This document shows positions 24,253 through 35,139 of a stretch of 64,000 bases of DNA, in pieces. The DNA lies in assembly GCA_020744425.1 (NCBI GenBank), contig JAGMUV010000025.1:434001-498000 (forward strand), written 5' to 3'. Origin of the DNA: Dactylonectria macrodidyma. Lineage: Eukaryota > Ascomycota > Sordariomycetes > Hypocreales > Nectriaceae. A program made the translations under genes and the position numbers. The notes below the pieces were generated by a model. It was not told where the DNA came from. It saw nothing but the letters and a program-made list of their open reading frames with translations, and did no database searches. The first letter of the stretch is position 1; every line of letters starts with the position of its first letter.

Positions 24253-24952
24253 ACTGTTTGACTTTAGTTGTTCCTTTGGTCCGCTTTTCCAGTCTTGTAT
24301 CCGCTGCCTCGATTTAAACCCGGATCTGCCGGAGCCAGGGCCAGGAAATGACCTCAGGGAGGACAAGTGTTGTATCCACTTGGCTCAGGGTAGGCGGCAA
24401 GAACTCGAGGGTGGCACGGCCCCATCCAGAGTTTTCCACGCGACGACTCCACGAGGAAAGGGGGGAAGGTTGTTACACTTCAGAAAGTGGCGCAGAAGAA
24501 GACAGTTTTGCTCGGCGTTTGGAACACGTTCTGTCAACCTTGTAATCTATGTGTTCCTGTCGGCGGTCTTGTTTTTTGACTGGCTGGAATGTGTCACGTG
24601 ATGTGGCTGAGCCAGCGCCCTGGCGCTGGTTAGTGACTTTTCGCTATCGTTACTGTTTGCCGGCTGATATGTACTATCACTGCTTGCAACTCGTCTATAG
24701 TTTGTTTTATATACTTAAAGAGGCCTCCCCTTGCGCCTGTATAGCATTACGAGCGCCCCTTTCATCTCCGAGTCTCATACGCCGACCAATTACGCAACTG
24801 CTGACCTATAACTCCAGCGCGCTCTTAGCTTATCGACGGCGTTGCCCAGAACAGTGGCATTAGAGAGCGTAGCGCGGGGGCCTCCAGAGGTATCTCCACA
24901 ATACAAAAGAGCTTTCGCCATAAATAGTAATTCCTATAATCCTTGCTTCTAG
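24253..24952. other. Upstream region of the NLR-like gene
   Basis: 700 bp, no supported gene. It contains a perfect hyphenated palindrome at 24612-24629 (CCAGCGCC, CT, GGCGCTGG), about 360 bp before the NLR start. The NLR promoter presumably lies here. Confidence 0.5.
24612..24629. repeat. Hyphenated palindrome, 8-bp arms
   Basis: CCAGCGCC at 24612-24619 and GGCGCTGG at 24622-24629, separated by CT. The symmetry is perfect. It is a candidate dimer-binding site upstream of the NLR gene; function unknown. Confidence 0.6.
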
Positions 24953-25321
24953 TCAGCATGTAAGTTGTCGAGGCTCAGTGGAAACTCGACGTTCGACGTC
25001 TGACAAAAGCAGCCGCGCCCGGTCGCTGTAGTCAAAATTCACCTCGGCAAACTGGCAGCAACGTGCGAGCTGGCGGCAGTCGCTATTTACAAGCGCAAGG
25101 GATGCCAGAGTCGACTTGTCGTCGCTCAACAAGTCGATTATATCCACCAGGATCTCCGCGGGCATCTGGAGCAGTTTGCTGCGAGAAGCCCGTTACCGAC
25201 CCTCCATGACAGTATCGAGCAGAAGCGAGCGTCGTTTGTCCCGCTCCTTGCCAAACTCATCCGTCTCATGTCCGGTGAGGGTGCCGAGCATTAGATTTGA
25301 AATATCTCGATGAATATTCAT
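24953..25321 (-). pseudogene. Truncated F-box gene relic with an in-frame stop
   Basis: From an ATG at 25319-25321 the frame codes for 42 residues (MNIHRDISNLMLGTLTGHE...), meets TAA at 25193-25195, then continues in the same frame with KLLQMPAEILVDIIDLL and TLASLALVNSDCRQLAR, an F-box-like helix pattern. It ends after another 60 residues at 24953, far short of a full F-box protein. The stop is a single C-to-T change from CAA. No intron can remove it: the only GT..AG choices are 18-31 bp. It could still express the 70-residue downstream part from the Met at 25165, but I read it as a decayed, 3'-truncated copy. Confidence 0.6.
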
Positions 25322-25885
25322 AGTGTTGAAGCAAGAAGGATAGATACAGGGAACCCGTGTGTTGGTCGCCGAGTCTTGAACCTACTTGGTGTAAAAACCA
25401 CCAGAAAGCGGGGGTAAAGGAGTTGTAGTTCTTGAAAGTTGGGGCCTGCGGCAGGAAGCATAGGAATTGTGGTTAATTGATTGTAACTTGCCAAGTTAGT
25501 GCGGACGAAGCTGCGGTCGCAGCCTTGATCAGCGATGTCGGCCAGCTCCATACAAATTAGGCGGGAATCGGGACGGCGGATAAACTAGGGATGTACATGC
25601 ACATCCCACCAACAGTAGTTGACTGAGTTGGTGCTGTAGACCCACCACAAACAAGGCTCTACGAGTTAGCCGCGAGATGATGATGTGATGATCCACGCCT
25701 TAGTCAGCAGGTCGTGAGGTATATTAGAATGCCTTCACCACCAGGACTTGTTCAAAATAAGTGATGGCTTTATAATTCAAAACCTAGCTCCTCCATTCTT
25801 CTACGGTGAACACACTATCCCCGACCCTTACATCCACAGCCTCAAGGCATCCATCAGCACCGTGCACATCGACTCTACAGCAATA
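25322..25885. other. Intergenic, no gene seen
   Basis: 564 bp without coding support. A hairpin at 25588-25607 (GGGATGT, 6-nt loop, ACATCCC) is the only structure noted. Confidence 0.45.
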
Positions 25886-26506
25886 ATGTCAACAAGGTTC
25901 CCCCCCCTGACGGAAGAAAGGCGTAGGCTCCTACACCAACAACGTAGGGAGAAGAGCATCCAGGCACGCGGCGAGTTCATCGCAGGACGTGACCTTGTGT
26001 CCATAACACTGTCCAATGACCCCATCGATGCCCTTCAACAGGTAGGGATACGGAGGGTGGTGCTCGGCCGAGCGGCTTACGCCTTCGATGAAGAAGTCTT
26101 GATCAAGCGCATTAGCAACGGCGCCTATGAAACTTGCAGCCACCTCATGTCAGCAGCCGCAGTTCCGGACGACGGCCACATGGTCCCCATCTTGGATGTC
26201 TTCAAGCTGATCATCTGCGACGCGCGCTGCCTCGAGGAGGGCCAGAGCTTGCAGGACGCATACGACGCACAGCTGCGCGAGGAGGAGCTCCAGACGCCGA
26301 CAGAGCGCGCCAGGGAGATTGTCCGCGATGAAGACGAAAAGACGGCGCGGAGGAATGCCAAACTCATCATCCCCTATCTCGAGCGTCTATCACCCGACGA
26401 GCTTGCGCAGATGGAGAGGGGCCAAGGTGGCGCTATCAAGGCCATCTGGAAGCAGATTGCTCCTCCGCCTCCCGCTTGGATCCAGAAGATTGTTAATGCT
26501 CAATAA
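25886..26506 (+). CDS. Hypothetical protein, charged and soluble
   Basis: A single-exon frame of 206 residues from an ATG in good context (aataATGTCA). An in-frame Met 138 bp upstream is less likely. The composition is protein-like: RRLLHQQRREKSIQARGEF near the N-terminus, a possible alpha-helical middle, an acidic/Arg-rich stretch (TERAREIVRDEDEKTARR) and a Pro-rich end (APPPPAW). No signal peptide, membrane segment or known motif was recognised. The frame continues in register past its TAA into the decayed gene that follows, so the two may once have been one gene broken by a CAA-to-TAA change. Confidence 0.55.
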   Translation: MSTRFPPLTEERRRLLHQQRREKSIQARGEFIAGRDLVSITLSNDPIDALQQVGIRRVVLGRAAYAFDEEVLIKRISNGAYETCSHLMSAAAVPDDGHMVPILDVFKLIICDARCLEEGQSLQDAYDAQLREEELQTPTERAREIVRDEDEKTARRNAKLIIPYLERLSPDELAQMERGQGGAIKAIWKQIAPPPPAWIQKIVNAQ

Positions 26507-27210
26507 CCCTGGGGCTTCGTCTTTTATAAAAACAGAGTAGCTGAGAAGGAACTTGGCCACGATTGGGATAATGTGTGGGACGAAATCTAACAGTGTACAA
26601 ACCGGATCCTAATATCTACTAACGGAGAACGCAGTCATAGCTATGCGCTATTGAGGTCGATTCATTCAGGGGGGAATGAAAGTAATATAAGGCACCTGTG
26701 GACTACTGACTGGGCCGCTGGGTCTATTAACGCAGACTTGCCAGAAGACGATGCTTTGAGACGGTAAGACGCTCGCCCTAGCCTCCTGCTACCCGCCGCT
26801 ATTGCCGGATTGACAGCCTGCTCATCGTTTTTTACAGACACTTCAAAGAGTACAGAGAGTCGCTCTCATATCCGGGCATCTTGCGGAACACGTTTATTAT
26901 GATTGATGACCAATGTATCCCTGCGGACCTCTGGAAATATACTAGACATACTATAGATACCTTTTGGGTTTGGGCATACGATGCCGACTGGGAGCCCTCC
27001 TCGACAGACATTACTATATCGAATGGAGACGAGTACCGAGGCCGTGTTAGGGTGCCACTCTATAGCCTGGATGCGTGGTTCTACGGCGCGCGTTCCGAGG
27101 GCGAAGTCAGTCTTAAGGATATGTGGCTCAAGGCACAAACTCATGATGAAAAGTTATGGATCTGCTACTCGAAACAGATGGAAAACTGGCATCACGAGTC
27201 ATATATCTAA
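26507..27210 (+). pseudogene. Decayed gene continuing the frame of the preceding ORF
   Basis: After the TAA at 26504-26506 the same frame reads PWGFVFYKNRVAEKELGHDW, meets a second TAA (26588-26590), and goes on with SYALLRSIHSGG and LPEDDALRR. A good GT..AG intron (26764-26837) follows, then a clean exon to 27210 (HFKEYRESL, VWAYDADWEP, VPLYSLDAWFYGAR, SLKDMWLKAQTHDEKLWICY). PWGFxxY followed by a DADW-type motif recalls a large fungal family of unknown function. Both stops are one C-to-T step from CAA. It is either a pseudogene or an intact 3' exon set whose real 5' end I cannot see. Confidence 0.5.
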
Positions 27211-29907
27211 TCTACAGTAGGGCTGTAAAAGTTACAATACATTTTAGATTTGTTGGATAGCTCATATGACCAATTGATGACCTTGAACATGTGTGTGTAT
27301 TGTGTATCTGTTCACTATGGCCCCCGCCCCTTGAGGTCAGGGAGGTCTAGCTCTTCTTTCTTCCTAATACACCCAACCTTGCAAGGCTTCCTACCCTAGA
27401 GATCTAACAGACACTGAGGGCGACGGTCATCACTCTTATCGCCAATCACCAGTAACACCTTGAATCTGTACGACCATATCGAGAGATTATTAATGCGGCA
27501 CTCACCTCATTTCAGATCACAATCTCGATGTCAGTTGTGTTACTGTTTCATGTTTCATACCATATGCTTGGCGGTCTTATCTTTGAAACAAAGTCCCGCA
27601 CACTAGGACTACGGAGTGAGGACTCGTACGATTTTGTCAACACTGCGAGTGGTGAAACCCAGCATTCGCTTTTCTCATCCTTCTCTATATTTTTAATTAC
27701 GTCTACTATACCAACGTGCACAATGAATTTTTAGCTATTCCACCGATATCCCTTTTGAATGCCTACAATTGATATGCACTATCCTTTTCAATTTTAGGTT
27801 TGTCCTCCACCACATGTTTGCACATTACAGTTACAATTACTACCATTACTTTTCTGCATCAATTAGTCCTTGCAATAGAGGGAGTATTTGTTCAATGGCG
27901 AGATCACGATCAAAGGAGTTTGGCATCTGCCAATATTAACTCAAGTAGAATGAGACACTAACATCACGTCTTCGCCACACAAAAGATCTCCAACTTGCTC
28001 TCGAGGATACCGACGGCTTCACAGTACTCTGCCGAAGGAAAACCACACCACTACTACAGACGTGTCATGCAATTAGGACTTGAGCGAACTGGACGAGTAA
28101 GAAGCTGTGTGGAGCACTCTAACTTTGGTGTGCTCTTTGAGAAGAGGACAAAAATGCCGAGGCATCGAAGAGGTCAATGCAGGTCATCTGAAAGATGCTC
28201 CAACGTAGAGCATCGGCGTCGACGAAGAGGTGAGAATGATAGCTGCATGGGTGGCGTAGAATAAGGCCTGACTCAGGTGAGATAACTGATGGCCTAACCA
28301 AGTAACATGTGGGAGAACAGACAGTACCAATTCTTTTCGGAGATGCCGCAAACTATTGAAGAAGAGCCCTGGTAACGGTAAGAGTCCTACTTGATCGCAG
28401 AAGACCCTACCGTACATCATTTATCAGATTCTAACATGCTGTTACATCCCGAACTGTGGATTCGCCTGGGTGACCGGCGAGTCCGCATCCCTTTTTGGCT
28501 CGCAGTCGCCGGGACCTTTTTACAAAAAATGCCGCTCTTGGCGTGTCTTGTCGAGTCTTGCCGCGGAATCGCAGCTCTAGTCCAGGAATAGGTTGCCGAA
28601 AGCTCGTTGAAGGTCACCCGCTGGTCTAGACTACGGTGACACTGGGGCACAGTCGGGTCGTCGCATCGGATTGAGTCTCGCGTAAAGAAACCCTTGTTAG
28701 TGGTGGCGAAAAAGGGAAGCTCACTCTATCTTTGTATTTAGGATTCATGTCGTTCGTTGCACCAGACTGTATGCTTAGAGCGACTAGTCATGTCAACCCT
28801 AAAATCGTCCCTTTCCCCCTCGTTAGCTCTAATTACTTGACCATTACGAGACGCTTTTCCCCCAAGTCTAAAGGCTCTTCTATTCACACTCTTCTACCTC
28901 GCTTCAAAGAAATCACCGCCTAGGATGTTACTCATATCGGCCCACAGTGTGTTTGCTTGCGTACACGGCCACTGCCCTAGTCAAATCAAGTTGGGTAACG
29001 GATGGTTTATAGTTGATTGACCTGAAAAGGGCATTTTGATCCAAAAGTATAAATCATCATAGTGTACTACGGAGTAAGCGGCCCTTTACCTTAGCGCCTT
29101 GCGTAGGCAGTCGGTGGCCGGGAGTAGTTGCGGTGGTAGGGAGTATTTCCGTGGCAAAAGCGAACGGGTGCCGCTGCCGACGCATGACATGTGGAGGCCA
29201 AGCCGTTGGTAAGGCGGATAGCTTCCGACCAACGCGGAGATAGTTCCTAGAAAGGAAATTCTGCAAATAGGTGAAGCGTGGTGTCGAGGGTTGCCGCCAT
29301 TGGCTCTCCGTATAACAACTCAGGACGAAAGGATCTTGACTAATAGTTCCAAAGTCAATGTCTGGCGATAGCGGCAACACTAGGACAGAAACCGCAGGCG
29401 TAGTCTGACGATACCAGCCTCTACAACGGCGGTTTATCGATCGAGAATGGACGGACTTGATTCATCCGTCGAAACAGGAGCAGAACGGGTATCTGCTGGA
29501 GCTTGGACCTGGCGGGTCGATACGATAGACTAGGCATGCATGGCCCCTGCAGCTTCACCGGTTTTTACCCCAAAAAAAGCAATCAAGGGGGTCACGTAAC
29601 GTGTCTAATCGGTTCTAACGCCATGTTTTGACTTTATTCTAACCGGACTGGGGGTCTCGGGCTAAGCCGACGCGCAATTTCGGCCCAGAGGGGGACACAG
29701 AGGTAGGTAAGCGATGAATGCTTGGTCAACCCTGGCCAATGGGCCGAGCACCAAATGTTTCCAATCCCCTGTTTGTTTGATCTATACTATCAACGACAAC
29801 TTTGTATAAATAGTCGTGTATGGAACTTCCAAGTCAAGTTTGATCAGCATCAGCATCAGCATCTACATCAACACATCTCTACAACCTTCCATCCAATCAC
29901 CGCGATC
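27211..29907. other. Intergenic region, 2.7 kb, no supported gene
   Basis: Short frames only, with no motif or splice logic. A TATA-like TATAAATA at 29805-29812 lies 96 bp before the expansin-like start, followed by a GCATCA-rich leader (about 29846-29866). I see no mobile-element ends. Confidence 0.5.
29805..29812 (+). promoter_or_regulatory. TATA-like box of the expansin-like gene
   Basis: TATAAATA, 96 bp upstream of the start codon at 29908. The distance and sequence fit a core promoter with a leader of about 60-70 nt. Confidence 0.5.
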
Positions 29908-30633
29908 ATGAAGTTCCTGTACTCTGCTCTCCTCGCCATCCCGACCGTTCTGGGCTATGCCATGCCCAACGATATCAGCCCCCGAGCTGATATCACTGGA
30001 ACTTCGACCTTCTATGGCGGCAACCTCGCTGGTGGAAACTGCTTGTTCTCCTCCTACTCGCTTCCCTCCGGAATCTATGGCACTGCCTACTCCGGAGCTA
30101 AGTGGAATGCTGCTGCCAACTGCGGCTCTTGCATCCAGGTTACTGGCCCCAAGGGAACCATTAAGGCCATGGTATGTCACCCGATGCGGTTGGAAACGTA
30201 TATACTAAATACTATCCCTTAGATTGTTGATCAATGCCCCGAGTGCACCGAGGGACATCTCGACCTCTTCTCCGATGCCTTCACGGCCATCGGAGGCACT
30301 GACGGCACCGTCAGCACCTCTTACAAGTTCATCCCCTGCGGCATCACATCTCCCATCTACATCCGCAACAAGGAGGGCACCTCCAAGTGGTGGTTCTCTA
30401 TGCAGGTTGTCAACCACAACCAGCCCATCAAGAGCCTCGAGGTCAGCACCGACAGCGGCAAGACCTGGACCGCAACCACCCGCAAAGACTACAACTTCTT
30501 CGAGAACCCCAGCGGCTTCCTCGTCGACACTACTCAGGTCAGGGTCACCGCCACCACTGGAAAGACTATCACCATCACCAATGTCGGAACGACTGCTCTC
30601 GCTAAGTACTCGGCTACCTCCAACTTTGCTTAA
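29908..30633 (+). CDS. Secreted expansin-like protein (double-psi beta-barrel plus C-terminal beta domain)
   Basis: Two exons (29908-30171, 30223-30633) join in phase to 224 residues. A signal peptide (MKFLYSALLAIPTVLGYA) is followed by a possible KEX2-type region. The first domain has the double-psi barrel features of expansin/RlpA proteins: GTSTFYGG, the Cys-rich NCGSCIQVTGP and IVDQCPECTEGHLDLFSDAF, where the HLDLS-like segment carries the conserved Asp. The second domain (about 125-224, IYIRNKEGTSKWWFSMQVVNHN...SLEVSTDSGKTW) matches the expansin C-terminal beta-sandwich with exposed aromatics for glucan binding. It should loosen cellulose or chitin-like wall polymers non-hydrolytically outside the cell. 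Confidence 0.9.
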
Positions 30634-32095
30634 AGGCATTCCAAGACATGAATTTCGCGGAGGAAGGCCAAATCTGTACTTAGAATCTTCATTCGTATAT
30701 ACGTTCACCATCAGATCTTAGCCAGTGGGCTATTAGCAATACATACTTCCTTCGATGCCACTTCTAGTATCTCAATAGCGTGTATATGACATAAATATTC
30801 CTGTAACGTGTTTAAAACCACCTGAGTAACCGAAGCATACTTCGATTCTTTATACATGTTGTCATGATCCTCTCCAGGAGAAAGCATTTGCCGTGAAATA
30901 TCATACACATTCTAATCCACCCTGCTGCACCTGTTAATCTCTAACGCATTATGTCGCTGATACCGCAAGCATCTCTTTATAACTTCCAAACATTCTCCCT
31001 ATCCATGCTCGTATAGGTACTTGGACTTTTGCAACGTGGGCGCTCGCTTCGCTACTTCTGCTGGCTGGTATGTCGACATCAACAAAGCGCTGCCATCGCT
31101 GGATAGTGAAACTGTATTTTCCTGTGAATTCTCAATTAGTCTGAGTCTCATTTTGGTATCCTTGGCATTAATTATTTAAGGAATGCTTGTCGTACTTGTG
31201 AGTTGCTCTTTTTCGAGCTCTTCGATGGTTGAGCTGCGTCGGAGATCTGTGTCGAGATCAAAGACGAGGACGCGTGCTCGAGAGGATCTTGTCGACGAAG
31301 TTGTCGAGCTAGAGACCAGTGTTCCCGTTCCTGAGGCGTCCATGATGTTTTTCTGGCCGTATGCGATGTGAGATTTGGAGACGTCCTGGCGGCCAGGCTT
31401 ATTTTCTGGGCGTCCTAGATACTTATGAATGGGCTGTGGGATCGACCGGGAACATTGGGGGCCAAGTCCTACATGCCTGTTTTCTGGTGGCGACGGGCGC
31501 ATCATCTCTCTTTTTGGCTGCACAACCAGCTCAGCCTCACTGTATAGCCTGCTATCCTGCCTTGTCCGGTGAGCAGTCAGTGGCTGTGCAGACCTACGCG
31601 CTGACCATCCGATGCAGGAGATTGAAGGACATCCCTCACTGGACGCAGTTGTGACGGCTATTGACAGCATCATCTGCCTGTCCATGGTCAATGATGTCAG
31701 GCGACCAATCGAAATCCCCTTTTCTGGCCCCCAACTGCGAGCATGCATCCAATCGAGAAGAGAATCGGTGTCTGAAGAGAATCAGCCTGGAGGTGAAATT
31801 GGAAAATCATGCCCATTTAGTAACCACTGCGAACGGGTTGACATGCGCCCGGGTGAGGCAGAGCTTCAGCTGTATGCAGCTTATTCATTTTTCAATTGGT
31901 GATTTGGTTCTCAGCACACCATTTTCATGCAGCCTTCAGCCATGCGGCTCTTATTATGGATGGGTCTTGGTAGCCTTATGGCTCCTCTTGGACATGCTGT
32001 CATCATATAAGCAAGCGACTGATGCCTGCCTCTGAGTTCCAGTTATCCTCTTGAGCCTCCCATACCATCACTTTCTACACCCTCATTCGGACAAC
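30634..32095. other. Intergenic region, mostly empty
   Basis: 1.46 kb. The only candidate is a 55-residue minus-strand frame at 31176-31343, listed separately. Longer overlapping frames in 31180-32035 lack protein-like character. Confidence 0.4.
31176..31343 (-). CDS. Possible small protein or C-terminal gene remnant
   Basis: A 55-residue frame from an internal ATG: Ser/Thr-rich start (GTLVSSSTTSSTRSS), then RARVLVFDLDTDLRRSSTIEELEKEQ. The second half looks like a real protein tail of mixed charge, whereas the upstream extension of the frame does not. It may be the end of a decayed gene. No function can be proposed. Confidence 0.22.
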   Translation of the reverse strand: MDASGTGTLVSSSTTSSTRSSRARVLVFDLDTDLRRSSTIEELEKEQLTSTTSIP

Positions 32096-33928
32096 ATGCC
32101 TCGTTTTACTTTGAAGATCCCAGAACGATGGCGGATGTCCAGGAATAGCGAACCGTCATCGTCCAGCAACACCTCCAGGCCCTCCACGAACTCTAGGTTG
32201 CCAACTAGAAACTCGCAAGTTAGCGGCTTAACCATAACCTACGACCCGTGGGCGCCAGTTGTTTTGTCACTTGGTGAGTATAGGCCATGTGAACGTCGTC
32301 GGAATGTAGCAACTGACGATTTAACCTGCAGATGGCGGCGGAATTCGTGGTCTCTCGGAGCTCTTCATTCTTCACAAAATTATGCAGAGAATACAAGAGA
32401 TGATTGATGAGCAAGGGGACAACCCAGTTTCCCGCGCTTTTGCGGATCAACCAAGGACACATTCGGCATTTTCCCGACAACCCCAGCTTCTACCATGCTA
32501 CTTCTTCGACTACATGGTAGGGACAAGTACCGGAGGGTATGTCGGCCCCTCCTGAAACTGCATCTTCCCAGTTGACCCCTCTCTAGTCTCATTGCTGTCA
32601 TGCTCGGACGACTTAGGATGAGTGTCGATGATTCGATCAAGGAGTATTGGATCCTTGGAAACGACATATTTCGGCCTCGCCTTTATCGGTACTTTCGACT
32701 GCACGGCGCAGAAAATTTGGAAAAGGCAATAAACCATGTGACGCAACATCACTGCGGCAGTCATCCCCAGCAAGAGCGTTGCCATGGTGCAAGTGAGCTG
32801 TTGAGGCAGTACGACTACGCCGAGTACGGCGACGTTAGTTTTCGCGAGCATCCAGAGCGCCAAAATTTTACCTGTAAGGTGTAAGTGTATCTCGTTTCCA
32901 TGAAAAGGAAGGATGGAAAGCTAAAGAGATAATACAGAGCGTTGGTTTCGCAACGAAAGCAGCACCGGTCACAGGTTACTCACCTATTCCGAAGCTACAA
33001 CCACAGCGAACGATTCGAGAAGAACCACCGCGAGTACAATCCCGGGATTCTCGGTCGCTCCAAGACCAATATATGGCAGGCCTGTCGCGCCACATCTGCA
33101 GCGCCTTCATATTTTCCTAGCATAACCATCGGTACCAACGAGTTCATAGATGGCGGTGCTGGTAACAACAACCCCAGTAACATCGCTTGGAACGAAGCCC
33201 TATGGATGGCGAATCCCCTAGACCCTCTTAGAGGCAGGGTCGCTGCCCTCGTTAGTCTTGGCTGTGGTGAGAAAGAACAGCGCCACCTGTTTGGCAGCCT
33301 ATGGAATCCCCGTTATTACCTAAATTTCATCAAATACGCCAAGGGAGGGGTGACCAATACGACCACTGCTGATAACGAGACTCGAGGCCGTGCTGAACAG
33401 GGCGGCTCAGATTACTTTAGGTTTTCCGTTTGCCGTGCTGAGAGTGGCCACATGCAAAACGGCCTTGCAGGCGTGAAACTTGGCGATTGTAAGAGAGAGC
33501 CGAGGAAGAGCGTATGGCAATCAACGAACAGCACCCAGAAACCAGCCGAAGAGCAAGGCTCCTGGTCGCACATTGACTCTGAGAAACAGCCTACTCGGCC
33601 TCAGTGGTACGCCGAGTTGCTGAAAGAAGCTAAACCCAGAGGATCTGGCCGCAAGAAGGGTGACTTCAAGCCCGACAAGTACAATTATACATCATATGAT
33701 ACCATCTTTGACAGTACTGCGGCGTATTGCACCTCTGGAGAGGAGAGTGGAGGCGTATCTGAGGAGATTGATCGATGCGCAGCCATACTTCTGCGTCGCG
33801 CTCGAGATCGGCAGAGCAATGACCCTGAAAGGTGGAAGTGCTTTGTGAGCCACCCTTCACCTCATCACGCATTACACTTGGATTCAAGTATTAGACCAAA
33901 GAGAAGGGATCATGGGCCGATTGTATGA
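32096..33928 (+). CDS. Patatin-like phospholipase
   Basis: Four exons (32096-32273, 32332-32536, 32587-32880, 32938-33928) join in phase to 555 residues. Splicing creates the oxyanion motif DGGGIRG (residues 60-66) and completes the nucleophile elbow GTSTGG (Ser125). The catalytic Asp is in DGGAGNNNP (Asp297). Together these give the Ser-Asp dyad of patatin-like lipases. The first 50 residues are Ser-rich and probably disordered; the C-terminal 220 residues are charged and lack a recognised domain. It should hydrolyse acyl chains of phospholipids or galactolipids in the cytosol or at membranes. Fungal patatins are often fused to or linked with NLR-type genes; here the NLR lies 8 kb away, so a partnership is only a thought. 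Confidence 0.9.
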
Positions 33929-34233
33929 GGGTTGGGTGTTGTAGCTGATAGTAGAGGAAAATGCATCACTTCATGGCCGATTTTGGAAAGGAAAATGACA
34001 TGCGGATATATACCCTAGTTTGAGATTATTATACTATTTACTCTCCGATGAATCCTCGCGGTCACCATTTTATGAGGCTGTAGTGTTGATGATGGGTGCT
34101 GTCCAGGTAGTAGTCACGATATTCAAAATGATCATATTCTACCTACCTAGCTCTCAATATATCGTCTATTCAACTCCACTTCTCTCTTCATCCTGTCATC
34201 TTGAATCGCAGTGTAGTCTCACACAACCACCAT
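33929..34233. other. Intergenic, convergent 3' regions
   Basis: 305 bp between the patatin stop and the DUF829 gene stop. Nothing coding is supported. Confidence 0.5.
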
Positions 34234-35139
34234 CTAATCTCCTAAACGCCCCTCCCATGTTTCTTTTACCAACCTCCAGTACCGTATCGGATCTGCCCGA
34301 GCGTGTGATACATGTGCGCTATCTACAAAGTCGGCCCGGTGCAGGACCTTGAAGCCTTCTGTTGTAGCATTTTCGGCGTGTTGCTCGACCAAATGGCGTC
34401 TTACCAACGGGTCGGCATCGCTGTAGGCATAAGATCTGCACGTTTCGAGGTAATTCGTAGGATCGTTGATTGCTTCTGCCCAAATGCCCACCCAGTCCTT
34501 GCCCTGGAAAATATGGACCCATACCCAAAGACATGCGCTCAGCAGGTAAGCCAGAGGCAAAGTGACGAGATGTTGGGCCCAACGACCCTTGGGAACACCA
34601 CACATGGCAGCCCGAGCCACGGCCAAGAACTCATACCGGCCCGGCGACGAGTCAAGGATGGTGGCATGTCGAGGCAGTCGAGTATCGTTCTCGTTGACCG
34701 ATGCAGTAATAGCATACACGTCACATAGGTTTTGCGCTGTACCAAGGCCACTGTTGGAAAAGAGGTGAAGCACCAGAGAGGGCGGTTTCGAGTCGTCTTC
34801 AGAACATCCTGGCTGCCCTGAAGCTCCGTCAATGCTCAACGCCTTTCGAATTGCTGATGCGGCCGGTACCAACTCTTCCCGTGCCGTCGGGAACCAGAAA
34901 AAGTGTCGTAGGTAGCATTTGACAACGAGGACGGCCGTATGTGGGAACAGCTCGCGGTAACTAGTGACGTATTTCGTGATGTGATTGTCCTGTGCAAACA
35001 CCCATGTGGCGAGAATGACTAGACGGGGACCGTTTGTGGAATCACTGATGTTGCGGATGCCTACTTCTGGGGCCGCAATGTGAAGAAACGCCGATGATGA
35101 GAGCTGAATCGGCACTGGTAATGCAGGTTCAACGGCCAT
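34234..35139 (-). CDS. DUF829 / PaxU-like alpha/beta-hydrolase
   Basis: A single-exon gene of 301 residues from the Met at 35139; an in-frame Met 69 bp upstream is also possible. RLVILATWVFAQDNHITKYVTSYRELFP is the first strand-helix unit of the TMEM53/DUF829 family, to which PaxU of the paxilline cluster belongs. The nucleophile elbow is LHLFSNSGL, with Ser in SNSG. The end (VRRHLVEQHAENATTEGFKVLHRADFVDSAHVSHARADPIRYW) contains the family's Asp and SAHVxH-type His region. The reaction is not known for the family; a lipase or esterase-like role is expected. No indole-diterpene genes are present, so the PaxU likeness is only of family. Confidence 0.8.
   Translation of the reverse strand: MAVEPALPVPIQLSSSAFLHIAAPEVGIRNISDSTNGPRLVILATWVFAQDNHITKYVTSYRELFPHTAVLVVKCYLRHFFWFPTAREELVPAASAIRKALSIDGASGQPGCSEDDSKPPSLVLHLFSNSGLGTAQNLCDVYAITASVNENDTRLPRHATILDSSPGRYEFLAVARAAMCGVPKGRWAQHLVTLPLAYLLSACLWVWVHIFQGKDWVGIWAEAINDPTNYLETCRSYAYSDADPLVRRHLVEQHAENATTEGFKVLHRADFVDSAHVSHARADPIRYWRLVKETWEGRLGD

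Noticed and set aside
31344..32035. Overlapping frames on both strands, considered as genes
   Set aside because: Low protein-like character and no start, splice or motif support apart from the 55-residue tail listed with low confidence.
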